Source: Sporichthya brevicatena (GTDB taxonomy: Bacteria > Actinomycetota > Actinomycetes > Sporichthyales > Sporichthyaceae). From it: a stretch of 42,341 bases of DNA. Positions 1 to 6,912 of this stretch are shown in pieces. Numbering within the stretch: the stretch's first letter is position 1; each line of letters begins with the position of its first letter. The notes beneath the pieces were generated by a model. It was not told the origin of the DNA and made no database searches. It saw only the letters and a list, made by a program, of their open reading frames with translations. The stretch spans positions 1-42,341 of the forward strand of contig NZ_BAAAHE010000068.1 in assembly GCF_039525035.1 (NCBI RefSeq), in the 5' to 3' direction. The position numbers were made by a program, and so were the translations under genes.

Positions 1-111
1 CGACGCAACTCCAGCGCCCGCGGCATGCTCTTCTACCGCCTGCTCCAGCAGGCCGTCGCCACCGACCCACACCCACTGAGCGAACTGATCGTCAGTTCCC
101 CGGACTGGTAA
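1..111 (+). CDS. C-terminal tail of an unidentified protein (partial)
   Basis: Frame 1 is open from the window edge to a TAA at 109-111 and encodes 36 residues rich in Arg, Leu and Gln (for example RGMLFYRLLQQAV). The start lies outside the window. Codon use is high-GC and looks coding. I do not recognise the family with certainty. The arrangement of a basic stretch followed by a short hydrophobic helix could fit the end of a transposase, but that is a guess. It is followed 33 bases later by a frameshifted DUF222 gene, so this end of the window may be a decaying or mobile segment. Confidence 0.4.
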   Translation, partial: RRNSSARGMLFYRLLQQAVATDPHPLSELIVSSPDW

Positions 112-144
112 GGCTTACTGCACTCAAGCAGATATGCAGAACAT

Positions 145-1738
145 ATGTTCGAGCAGCTGATCGAACCGGACGAGGTCGATGCGATCGACCTCGCCGAGCT
201 GCGTTCGCAGTTGTGGGACGTCCCGGTCGAGGGTCCGCCGCCGGAACATGAAGAGGCGACGTTGGCCCGGGTGCTCGCGGAGGCGGCGGCGCGGGTGTGG
301 GACGAGGTCCCGGACGAGGTGTTCGCGTCGGGTCCGCCGGCGGAGGACGTGTTCTCCGCCGCCGATGAGGCGCGGTGGCGGGAGCGGGAAGCGACCGCGT
401 TCGCGTTGTGGGAGCAGGAGTACGCGACCACCGATGGGGCGCTGCGGCGGATCGTGCGTTCGCGGGCCGATGCGGCCCGCTGCAACGGCAGCGAGTTGCG
501 GGGGATGGCGGAGTTCGCGATGGCGCGGGCGCAGGAGGCCGCGGTCGCGGTCGCGCAGGCCGGGCGCCGAGGGCGCGAGCCGGGAGGAGCTGGAGGCGGT
601 GATCGAGGCCGCGGAGGCCTCCGCTGCCGCCGAGCTCGGCGTGGTGCTGCACCTGTCCCCGGCCGCCGCCCGGGCCCGCAGTGATTTCGCCTCCGGGTTG
701 TTGCGTCGGCTGCCCGAGACGCTCAAGGCACTGGAGGCTGGGGGCATCACCGAGCGCGCGGCGAAGGTGCTGTGGGAGGAGACCCGGGACCTGTCCGTCG
801 CCGATGCCGCCCGCATCGAACGGGACTGCCTCGAACGCGCGAAGAACTCCACCCCGGCCTCGTTCGGCCGGCATGTGCGTAAGCGGGTCGAGGAACTCGA
901 CCCGGCCGCCGCCCGCAAGCGGCATGAGCGGGCCCGTACCGAACGCCGGGTCTCGATGTCGCCGGCGGGGGACGGGATGGCCTGGATCTCGCTGTTGCTG
1001 CCGGCCGAGGAGGCCGTGGCGGTCTACGGGGTGATCGATGCCGCTGCCCGGCAGAAGGTTCCCGGCGATGCCCGGACCCTGGATCAGCGCAAGGCGGACG
1101 CCGTCGTCGATCTGATCACCCGCCCCGGCACCCAGGACCCCCGCGTCGGCTACGTCGTGCACCTCCACGGCGAGGCCGGACCAAGCGCGACCGGCGCGGA
1201 TGAGGGGTTCGTGCAGGTGCAGGGTGGGGAGCGGATCCCGGCGGCGCGGGCGCGGGCCAAGGCGGACCTGACCGTGCATCACCCGTCGGTGCCGGTGGAC
1301 ATCGCCGCGCTGCTCGCGGACTACAACTCCCGCCCCGACATCTACCGGCCCCCGGCCAGGCTGCGCCGGGCGATCCGGGCGCGGGACAAGCACTGCCGGT
1401 TCCCCGGCTGCCGGATCCCGGCCGACCGGTGCGAACTCGACCACACCATCGCCTTCGAGATCGGCGGGCGGACCGTCTACTTCAACCTCTCGGCGTTGTG
1501 CAAGTTCCATCACCGGATCAAACACATGCCCGGCTGGGCGTGCTCGCAGGACGAACACGGAGTCCTGACCTGGACCACCCCCACCGGGCAGGTGTTCATC
1601 ACCCGACCACCCCCACCGGTCGGGGACGAACCCCCTGACTTCGAACAACCCCCACCCACACCCTCGCCCTGGACCCGGGCCGGCGCCGCACGGACCGCGG
1701 CACCGGCCCCCGGACCCGACGACGAACCGCCCTTCTGA
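145..1738 (+). pseudogene. DUF222 / HNH endonuclease-domain protein, interrupted by a frameshift
   Basis: Two overlapping frames join into one DUF222 (13E12-repeat) protein. The N-terminal part (MFEQLIEPDEVDAIDLAEL at the start) reads in the frame of 145 up to about 563. The remainder, beginning AEGASREELEAVIEAAE, reads one base further on, to the TGA at 1736-1738. One surplus base in the C/G-rich stretch near 559-570 explains the break. The C-terminal part has the usual DUF222 core and an HNH nuclease signature at about 1390-1530: a CRFPGC knuckle, ELDH, and CKFHHRIKH, so the metal and catalytic His residues are intact. The tail is Pro-rich. Members are abundant in actinobacterial genomes, often as repeated copies, and their role is uncertain. 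The break may be a real pseudogene, a single-base sequence error or, less likely, recoding. No strong ribosome site precedes 145. Confidence 0.8.
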
Positions 1739-1822
1739 GGACAACCATGCCCGGGTGTCGCGCGTCTGCTCAGTGGACACCGCCCCGGGCGGCGTCCGGG
1801 CGTACGAGCAGGGCGGGTACCT

Positions 1823-1867
1823 GGCGGGTGGGGACATGGCGGGTGGGGACATGGTGGGTGGGGAGAT
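1823..1867. repeat. 15-bp tandem repeat, three copies
   Basis: Three consecutive 15-bp units occupy 1823-1837, 1838-1852 and 1853-1867. The first two are identical (GGCGGGTGGGGACAT) and the third differs at two bases. They lie between the DUF222 gene and the next small gene. The array is G-rich on the plus strand. The short open frame that crosses it has no ribosome site and is not considered a gene. Confidence 0.8.
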
Positions 1868-1975
1868 GGCGAACTTGAGTGCCGACGTGGGTGGTTCTGA
1901 GCTGGGGTCAGAGGACTGCCAGGTTCAGGACCTTGTCCCTGGGCCCGGCCCCCGCGTCCGCGATCTCCTAGAAGC

Positions 1976-2293
1976 ATGACGACGACCCTCGCCCCGGCCC
2001 CCGAGTCCGTGGGCTCGCCGGCCCGGTTGCGGCGGACGAGCGCGGACTTCCTCTCCGAAGCCGCCCGCGCCGCCCGCGTGGATCGCGTCCGTGCCCGGGA
2101 GGCCCGGGCGATGGCGGCGGCGTGCGAGCACCGGGCACGTCGAGCGCCGAGTCAGTCCGCGATGTACCTGCGCGAGGCTCTTCGGCTGCGCCGCGAGGCG
2201 GCCGCCTTCGAGATCGACGCTGCCCTCCACGACGAAGCCATCGCCGCGGTGTGGCAGTTGATCGATGCCGGGGATGTCCGGGCGGCACACTGA
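1976..2293 (+). CDS. hypothetical helical protein, 105 aa
   Basis: The product is a small basic protein rich in Ala, Arg and Glu, predicted by eye to be almost wholly helical; residues 15-80 are an Arg/Ala heptad-like stretch and the C-terminus reads AAVWQLIDAGDVRAAH. There is no signal peptide, membrane segment or recognisable catalytic motif. Codon third positions are strongly G/C, which supports coding. The ATG at 1976 has only a weak upstream ribosome site. It converges with the crotonase gene, with 22 bases between the stops. I do not recognise the family. Confidence 0.6.
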   Translation: MTTTLAPAPESVGSPARLRRTSADFLSEAARAARVDRVRAREARAMAAACEHRARRAPSQSAMYLREALRLRREAAAFEIDAALHDEAIAAVWQLIDAGDVRAAH

Positions 2294-2315
2294 CGATCCG
2301 TCAGCGGTATCCCAC

Positions 2316-3137
2316 CTACTCGCTGAAGGACCCGTGCCGCCCGGCGCCGCCGGCGAACCGCGACGCACCCGCCGCGCTCTCCCCACTCTGCAGAACGGCC
2401 AGCCCGCCCCGCGCCTCGTTCTCCAGCGCGGCTGCGGCGTCCAGCCCGTCCTGCGCGTACGTCGACGCCCGGTCGGCGAGCATGCACGTCTGCGGGAGCT
2501 CGGCGATCTGGCGCGCGAGCTCGACCGCCGCGGCCAAGGTCTGCCCGGCCGGGGCGACCCGGTTCGCCAGGCCCATCGCCAGTGACTCCTCCGCGCCGAC
2601 CGGCCGGCCGGTGAGGATCAGGTCCAGCGCCCGGCTCTGCCCGATCAGGCGGGGCAACCGCACGGTCCCGCCGTCGATGAGCGGCACGCCCCACCTCCGG
2701 CAGAAGACGCCGAACACCGCGTCCTCCGCCATGACCCGCAGGTCGCACCAGAGCGCGAGCTCCAGGCCGCCGGCGACGGCGTGGCCCTCCACCGCGGCGA
2801 TCGTCGGCTTCGCCGGCACGCCCCGGCTCGGCCCCATCGGGCCCGGCTGCCCCGGCCCGAAGGCCGCCAGGTCCTCGCGGCTCAGGCCCGCTGCCGCGAA
2901 GGCCGCCAGGTCGTACCCGGCGCAGAACGCGCCGCCGCGCCCCGTGAGCACGGCCGTCCGCACGGCGTCGTTCGCCCCCACCCACGCGAAGGCCGTGCGC
3001 AGCTCCGCGGCGGTCTGCGGGTTCACCGCGTTGCGGACCTCCGGCCGGTTGATCGCCACGATCGCGACCGGTCCGTCGAGCTCGACCTGCACGTTGCTCA
3101 GCGCCGGCAGGGCGCCGTTCTCGCGGGACGTATCCAT
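2316..3137 (-). CDS. enoyl-CoA hydratase/isomerase (crotonase-fold) family protein
   Basis: This 273-residue crotonase-fold protein probably acts on an acyl-CoA in the cytoplasm. The two oxyanion-hole segments are clear: GGAFCAGYDL and EGHAVAGGLELAL. The Glu of GGLELA matches the first catalytic Glu of rat enoyl-CoA hydratase (Glu144), but the position matching Glu164 is Cys, in FGVFCRRWGVPLIDGG. It is therefore unlikely to be a standard hydratase; isomerase, hydrolase or other crotonase chemistry is possible. I chose the ATG at 3137; in-frame ATGs at 3146 and a start at 3191 would add 3 or 18 residues that do not resemble the family. It is divergent from a 51-residue protein and isolated from other fatty-acid genes, so the substrate cannot be named. 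Confidence 0.85.
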   Translation of the reverse strand: MDTSRENGALPALSNVQVELDGPVAIVAINRPEVRNAVNPQTAAELRTAFAWVGANDAVRTAVLTGRGGAFCAGYDLAAFAAAGLSREDLAAFGPGQPGPMGPSRGVPAKPTIAAVEGHAVAGGLELALWCDLRVMAEDAVFGVFCRRWGVPLIDGGTVRLPRLIGQSRALDLILTGRPVGAEESLAMGLANRVAPAGQTLAAAVELARQIAELPQTCMLADRASTYAQDGLDAAAALENEARGGLAVLQSGESAAGASRFAGGAGRHGSFSE

Positions 3138-3209
3138 GCCCCGCATCGTGTCATCGGCCGGCCCGCGGGTAGTTCCTCCGCACCTCAGCACGTGAACGAA
3201 GGGGTAGCA

Positions 3210-3365
3210 ATGGTGGAGCGACGGGAGCAGCGCAGGCGGTCGGGCGAGCGGAACGGGCTCACCCGCGAGAACGTCACGGTCTTCGAGTGGGACGGCTCCA
3301 CCGACCCGCGGGCGACCGCGCGTCCACCCCGGCCGAACGGGGCGCCCCCAGCCGCGGAGGACTGA
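3210..3365 (+). CDS. small hypothetical protein, 51 aa
   Basis: A short gene begins at the ATG at 3210, seven bases after a good ribosome site (AAGGGG). The product is highly charged at its start (MVERREQRRRSGERNG), has a central TVFEWDGSTDPRA segment and ends in a Pro-rich tail. It has no signal peptide or membrane segment. It runs divergently from the crotonase gene and converges on the signal-peptidase gene 17 bases downstream. The clear ribosome site supports translation. I do not recognise the family. Confidence 0.55.
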   Translation: MVERREQRRRSGERNGLTRENVTVFEWDGSTDPRATARPPRPNGAPPAAED

Positions 3366-3382
3366 CCACGGGCATGGGCGCG

Positions 3383-4273
3383 TCAGCCGCGCTTGCTCCA
3401 GTTGTGCACGAGGTAGGAACCGACGAGCACCAGCACGGCCAGGATGACGAGAATCCGCATGGTGGATGTGTACCGCAGCGTCGGCCGGTTGGACACGGCT
3501 TCGGCGAAGCGGCCCGCCGGAGCGGCATCGATCGCGACATCGATCGCGACGTTCTTGCGCGGTTCCACGAGCTCCCGGCGCCGCTGACGTGGGAGCAGCT
3601 CTGGCGCGAGGACGAGGGGCCGCTCGTCGAGGAGGACGGCGGTGCCGCCTCCCTGGCGCCGCCGCGGCCCGGCCAGGCTCCCACCACTGGAGATGTCATC
3701 TGCATAAGAGATGTCATCTCCAGTGCAGGGGACGGGCGCGTCGGGCTCGTCGGCCTCGTCGGGGCGGGAGCGGCGTCCGGTGAACAGCAGGACCGCGCCG
3801 GCGGCCATCAACGAGAGCCCGACGCCGATGCGGCCCGCCGGGGTGGTGAGCACCGCGAGCCGGATGAACGGCCAGCCCGCGTACGGGACGACCGCACGGA
3901 CCTCGGCGGTCCGCGTCCGGGACAGGTCGAGAGTCCATGGATCGGGTTCACGGTTGGCGTCGCCCTTCGTGCGCGCCGTCAGCTGACCGTCCGTCACCCT
4001 CAACTCGATGATCCGGTGGGCCACCGGGTGGTTGCCCGGCGGCTCCCAGGGCGACGGCGGCGCGAACATGACGACGTCGCCGACCTCCAGTCCGGCCGCT
4101 CCGGTCTCGAGGGCGATCGCCAGGTCGCCGCGGTCGGCGTAGCCGCTCATCGAGCCGGAGAGCACCGGCTGCACCGCGACCCGGCCGGAGAGCATCGCGA
4201 TCGCGAGCACGATCAGCGCGATCGCGGCGACGTCCGCGAGCAGCCGCCCGGCTGCGCGCACGAGGCGGTTCAT
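3383..4273 (-). CDS. sipW: SipW-type (ER/archaeal-type) signal peptidase I with long C-terminal extension
   Basis: A membrane serine protease expected to cleave the signal peptides of the two exported proteins encoded just upstream. An N-terminal membrane helix (about residues 11-30) is followed by the catalytic segment VLSGSMSG (Ser41), then VAHRIIE (His86) and TKGDAN (Asp105). The Ser/His/Asp set is that of ER-type SipW peptidases rather than the Ser/Lys bacterial type. A second membrane helix lies near residues 145-170. Usual members are near 190 residues; this one has 296. The extra tail contains a palindromic insert (3685-3725), a 12-bp direct repeat coding for repeated AID, and a last hydrophobic helix (MRILVILAVLVLVGSY). 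The ATG overlaps the upstream stop (ATGA), indicating translational coupling. The final 25 codons could alternatively be a separate membrane peptide starting at 3460, but no ribosome site supports that. Confidence 0.8.
   Translation of the reverse strand: MNRLVRAAGRLLADVAAIALIVLAIAMLSGRVAVQPVLSGSMSGYADRGDLAIALETGAAGLEVGDVVMFAPPSPWEPPGNHPVAHRIIELRVTDGQLTARTKGDANREPDPWTLDLSRTRTAEVRAVVPYAGWPFIRLAVLTTPAGRIGVGLSLMAAGAVLLFTGRRSRPDEADEPDAPVPCTGDDISYADDISSGGSLAGPRRRQGGGTAVLLDERPLVLAPELLPRQRRRELVEPRKNVAIDVAIDAAPAGRFAEAVSNRPTLRYTSTMRILVILAVLVLVGSYLVHNWSKRG
3685..3725. repeat. 41-bp palindromic element inside the sipW tail
   Basis: Perfect 11-bp arms, CACTGGAGATG at 3685-3695 and CATCTCCAGTG at 3715-3725, enclose 19 bases. 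Within it the 12-mer GAGATGTCATCT occurs twice as a direct repeat (3690-3701 and 3708-3719), and each copy is itself a near-palindrome (AGATG-T-CATCT). Read on the minus strand it codes for two DDIS repeats in the signal-peptidase tail, and the local G+C at third positions falls sharply against its neighbours. It looks like an inserted palindrome or a paired operator; which one cannot be told from the sequence. Confidence 0.75.
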
Positions 4274-4803
4274 CCGCTGGTCCGGTTCGCGCCGCCGCCG
4301 ACCCACGCAAGGGTGATCGAGTTGGCGGGGATCGTGACCGTGACGCCGAGGCCCAGGATGCCCGTGATCTGAACGGCGAGGTTGTACGTGGCGCCCGGGG
4401 CCAGGCTGGTGGCCATCGTGAAAGGCCCGGGCGAGGTCGTCAGCGTGACCCGTCCCGTGCAGGTGACGCCGGAGAACGTGTTCGGGCAGCCGTAGACGGT
4501 GAGCGAGCCGATGTTGACCCCGCCCACCCCGACCGTCGCGGTGATCGTCTCCGGAGCGGTGCCGGTGTTCTTGACGGAGAACGTGTCCGAGGCCAGACCG
4601 AGCAACGGGAGGACGAAGCTTCCGCTGTACCCGGTCCCGCCCCCGGTCACGTTCGACCCGGTCAGCTGGTAGCCGACCCGGGCCGAGGCGAGCGGGGCGT
4701 TCCGGTTCCCGGTCCCGTGCCACGCGCCCCAGGCGCCGGGGGAGACCAGCGAGAGCACCGCCGCCGCGGCCACCCAGAAGGTGGCGCGCGGCGTCATGCT
4801 CAC
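4270..4803 (-). CDS. SipW-dependent-type exported protein, second in TasA-like operon
   Basis: The 177-residue product has a short signal-like N-terminus (FWVAAAAVLSLVSPGAWGAW) of the kind processed by SipW peptidases, where the cleavage zone is followed by an aromatic GAWHG instead of the classical AXA. The mature part is a Thr/Gly/Val-rich beta-sandwich-like sequence with FSVKNTGTAPETITATV, typical of TasA/camelysin-like and CARDB-like domains, and two Cys (VYGCPNTF, VTCTG). The GTG at 4803 overlaps the upstream stop (GTGA); an internal ATG at 4797 is the alternative start. Its own stop overlaps the sipW start. By analogy with bacillary TasA it may form or anchor extracellular fibres, but that is an inference. 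Confidence 0.65.
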   Translation of the reverse strand: MSMTPRATFWVAAAAVLSLVSPGAWGAWHGTGNRNAPLASARVGYQLTGSNVTGGGTGYSGSFVLPLLGLASDTFSVKNTGTAPETITATVGVGGVNIGSLTVYGCPNTFSGVTCTGRVTLTTSPGPFTMATSLAPGATYNLAVQITGILGLGVTVTIPANSITLAWVGGGANRTSG

Positions 4804-5396
4804 CCGTCCGTGCGGTCGTTACCGCCGGTCGCGGTCCCGGTGAACGCCAGCGTCAGGGTGGAGGCCTGGTTCTGGTAGGTCGTCTGATCCGCGGTGCCGC
4901 TGAACACGACCCGCACCAGCAGGTGCTTGCTCGCGCCGGCGTTGATCGTCCCGAGGTTCGAGAGCGATCCGAGCGCCGCCGGCGTCGCCTGCGTGCCGAG
5001 GTGGTTCGTGCTGCTGCCCGAGCAGGTCGTCGACCCCGCGGCGAACGCGACGTCGCAGGAGGAGATCCAAGCGGTCAGGGCGCCGGGCAGCGTCGCCGTC
5101 CCGGACAGCGTGCCGGTGAAGGCCTGCGGCACGGAACCGGTGTTCGTGACCGTCACCCAGCGGTGGAAGTAGTCGCCCGGCAGCAGGTTCGTGATGCCGG
5201 TGCTCCAGGTGGCCTGACCGGTGCCGGCGTCCGCGACGTTGACGGTCACCGTCGCCGAGCTCACCGACTGGGTGAGGCTGCCGTCGGACTGCCAGGCGGC
5301 CCAGGTGCCCGACGCGGTGACGACCGCGCCGACGGCGAGGAGCAGGGCGGCCGCGCGGCGGCGCCGGGGGCGGCGCGTGGGAGTCGGCTCGGTCAT
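4800..5396 (-). CDS. TasA/camelysin-like exported protein, first gene of SipW operon
   Basis: This 198-residue protein has a basic start ([10 protein letters not shown]), a hydrophobic core and the SipW-type boundary ASGTWAAWQSDGS, which parallels the GTFAYFSD boundary of TasA-family substrates. The mature domain is beta-rich and carries VTVTNTGSVPQAF, a spacing found in TasA/CalY proteins. Two Cys (SSCDVAF and TTCSGS) may form a disulphide outside the cell. The ribosome site GAGAGGA lies about eight bases before the ATG at 5396. It leads a tightly coupled three-gene operon with a second substrate and the signal peptidase. The likely role is a structural surface or biofilm fibre protein; identity to TasA itself is not claimed. 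Confidence 0.7.
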   Translation of the reverse strand: MTEPTPTRRPRRRRAAALLLAVGAVVTASGTWAAWQSDGSLTQSVSSATVTVNVADAGTGQATWSTGITNLLPGDYFHRWVTVTNTGSVPQAFTGTLSGTATLPGALTAWISSCDVAFAAGSTTCSGSSTNHLGTQATPAALGSLSNLGTINAGASKHLLVRVVFSGTADQTTYQNQASTLTLAFTGTATGGNDRTDG

Positions 5397-5717
5397 GGCG
5401 GGTCCTCTCGAGACCTGGTCAGGTCCTTCACGGCCCCCATCGACCGGCCCGCCACCAACCTGAGCTGTCGGGTCGACGGCAGTTCGGCAAACGCATGCCC
5501 ATTGGACGGTTCGCTTAAGGTTTTTGTCCGATCCGACAGGTTTGAGTCGGGCTCAGCTAACCCATAGCTCCGTTGCGACTACAGAAAGTAGTCGCTTTTT
5601 CGCGTTGGAGCCCCCCACTCCCGGCGCGCGTCCCGAAGGCGTGCCGGGCTCAGGTGACAGCGCGTGTCGATCGAGAGCTTGCTCCGCCCTGCGCGGAGTC
5701 GAAGGGAAACACGACAC
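5397..5717. other. 321-bp divergent intergenic region between TasA-like operon and chaplin-like gene
   Basis: This holds the promoters of both divergent units. The plus-strand side has a possible -35 TTGAGT at 5542-5547, 17 bases before a poor -10 at 5565-5570, then a terminator-like hairpin (5575-5600) and about 110 further bases before the start at 5718. The hairpin would lie in the leader of the chaplin-like gene if transcription begins upstream of it. The purine-rich GAAGGGAAA before 5718 is the ribosome site. The segment CAGCTAACCC at 5553-5562 recalls one part of the ydaO (c-di-AMP) consensus, but the rest of that fold was not found. Confidence 0.5.
5575..5600 (+). terminator. terminator-like hairpin with T tract (possible leader attenuator)
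   Basis: An 8-bp perfect stem, GCGACTAC at 5575-5582 and GTAGTCGC at 5588-5595, closes a five-base AGAAA loop and is followed by TTTTT at 5596-5600. This is a classic intrinsic terminator on the plus strand. No plus-strand gene ends nearby, because the genes to the left are on the minus strand. Its place upstream of the chaplin-like gene therefore suggests attenuation or protection from stray transcription. Confidence 0.6.
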
Positions 5718-6743
5718 ATGGGAATGCACTCCAAGCCTTCGCGAGCGGCCCTGGTCGCCAAGACCGGGGCGTGCTCGGGCGCGGCTCTGTTGCTGAGCGC
5801 GTCCGGCATCCTGCTCGCGCCGCCGGCCGGCGCCGACGGCACGCCTCCGGGCGAGGCCGCGACGACCTCCGCGCCGCCGAAGGCCGAGAAGAAGTCGGCC
5901 AAGCCGGCCGACCGGCCGGCGAACGTGAACTCCACCGGCGACCCGGCCGACGACCCCGAGGTCGAGGGCGCCGACGCCCCGACCGACGGTCCGACGGTCA
6001 CCGTCCCGCGCGACCGCAACATCAACGGGGTCGTCAACGTCGCCGACCTGAACGTCCAGGTCGTCGGGCAGGTCTGCAACAACTTCGTGCCGGTCAACGT
6101 GCTCGGCGGCCAGGGCGCCGGCGAGGCGGTCACGGGCGGGCTCGCGCTCCTCGGCGACGCGGCCGGGGCGAACGCCGAGAACCTGAAGGCCTGCGAGCAG
6201 GTCGTCGACCAGACCGACGGCGTCGGCAGTGAGAATGCCGCCGACGGCGCGGTCGGCGGCACCGAGAACGTCAACGGCCTGATCAACGTCACCGACAACA
6301 ACGTCCACGTGCCGGTGCAGGTCTGCAACAACTACGTGCCGGTCAACGTGCTCGGCGGGCAGGGCAGCGGCGAGAACGCCACCCTGGCCGGGGCGCTCGG
6401 GATCCTCGGCGGAGCGCCGTCGGCGGAGTCGACCTCGGAGAGCTCCAAGTCCTGCGACCAGGACGCGGTGCAGCACGACCGCGACGGGGGCGCCGGTGAC
6501 CGCAACACCAACGGTCTGATCAACGTCACGGACAACAACGTCCACGTCCCGCTGCAGGGCTGCAACAACTACGTGCCCGTGAACGTCCTGGGCGGCCAGG
6601 GCAGCGGCGAGTCCGTCACCGGGGCCGGCGCGTTCGACCTCGGCGGGCTCCTCGGCGAGGACGACGACCCCGCGACGGCGAAGGCCGACGCGAGCAACGC
6701 CAAGTCCTGCGACCAGGACGCGGACCAGCACGACGACGACTGA
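5718..6743 (+). CDS. secreted protein with three chaplin-like repeats
   Basis: The 341-residue product has a signal peptide (hydrophobic about residues 20-38, ending PPAGADG), a Pro/Ala/Lys/Asp-rich linker to about residue 100, then three repeats starting near residues 101, 184 and 263. Each repeat has the core NGLINVTDNNVHVPVQVCNN followed by VPVNVLGGQGSGE and, some 30-40 residues later, a second Cys (SCDQD in repeats 2 and 3, ACEQV in repeat 1). The alternating hydrophobic strand with VxVxVC and VPVNVLG, and two Cys per unit, resemble streptomycete chaplins (VHVPVNVCGNxVNVIGLL), which assemble into amyloid-like surface films. The C-terminus is acidic and His-rich (DQDADQHDDD). The start at 5718 is set by GAAGGGAAA; an upstream ATG at 5664 would spoil the signal peptide. 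The adjacent TasA/SipW operon suggests a shared role in the cell surface. Chaplin membership is inferred from the pattern only. Confidence 0.7.
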   Translation: MGMHSKPSRAALVAKTGACSGAALLLSASGILLAPPAGADGTPPGEAATTSAPPKAEKKSAKPADRPANVNSTGDPADDPEVEGADAPTDGPTVTVPRDRNINGVVNVADLNVQVVGQVCNNFVPVNVLGGQGAGEAVTGGLALLGDAAGANAENLKACEQVVDQTDGVGSENAADGAVGGTENVNGLINVTDNNVHVPVQVCNNYVPVNVLGGQGSGENATLAGALGILGGAPSAESTSESSKSCDQDAVQHDRDGGAGDRNTNGLINVTDNNVHVPLQGCNNYVPVNVLGGQGSGESVTGAGAFDLGGLLGEDDDPATAKADASNAKSCDQDADQHDDD

Positions 6744-6801
6744 TCAGTTCGACGAACGGGCCCTGCTGACGGGCGGGCCTCGACAACAGAAGCAGCTGCA
6801 C

Positions 6802-6833
6802 CGAACGGCGCCGGGGGCCCCCGGCGCCGTTCG
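6802..6833 (+). terminator. GC-rich hairpin after the chaplin-like gene
   Basis: Two perfectly complementary 16-base halves (6802-6817 and 6818-6833) lie 59 bases after the stop, centred on GGGGGCCCCC. There is no T tract, as is common for terminators in high-GC actinobacteria. It separates the chaplin-like gene from the Zur-controlled pair. Confidence 0.65.
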
Positions 6834-6878
6834 CCGTCTCCGGGGTGGCGAGTTGCGTCAACTCTCCGCTATCGCTAA

Positions 6879-6893
6879 TGATAATCGTTATCA
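6879..6893. promoter_or_regulatory. Zur box
   Basis: TGATAATCGTTATCA at 6879-6893 is a 6-3-6 near-perfect palindrome and matches the actinobacterial Zur operator pattern (TGAxAATxxTTxTCA). It lies 19 bases before the ATG at 6913. A -35-like TTGCGT at 6853-6858 stands 17 bases before TAATGA at 6876-6881, so the box overlaps the probable -10 region, which fits repression by zinc-loaded Zur. The composition is strikingly AT-rich for this genome. Confidence 0.85.
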
Positions 6894-6912
6894 ATAAGCG
6901 GAGGGAGCGCTC

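Noticed and set aside
179-560. N-terminal part of the longer DUF222 frame from 179
   Set aside because: This stretch is an Arg/Ser/Cys-rich out-of-frame translation; the true N-terminus reads in the frame of 145.
1755-1979. Possible 74-residue gene over the 15-bp repeats
   Set aside because: No ribosome site, and its content is dictated by the tandem repeat.
5520-5570. ydaO (c-di-AMP) riboswitch before the chaplin-like gene
   Set aside because: Only CAGCTAACC-like text matches; the GGGTGAATC-type and other conserved parts of the fold are missing.
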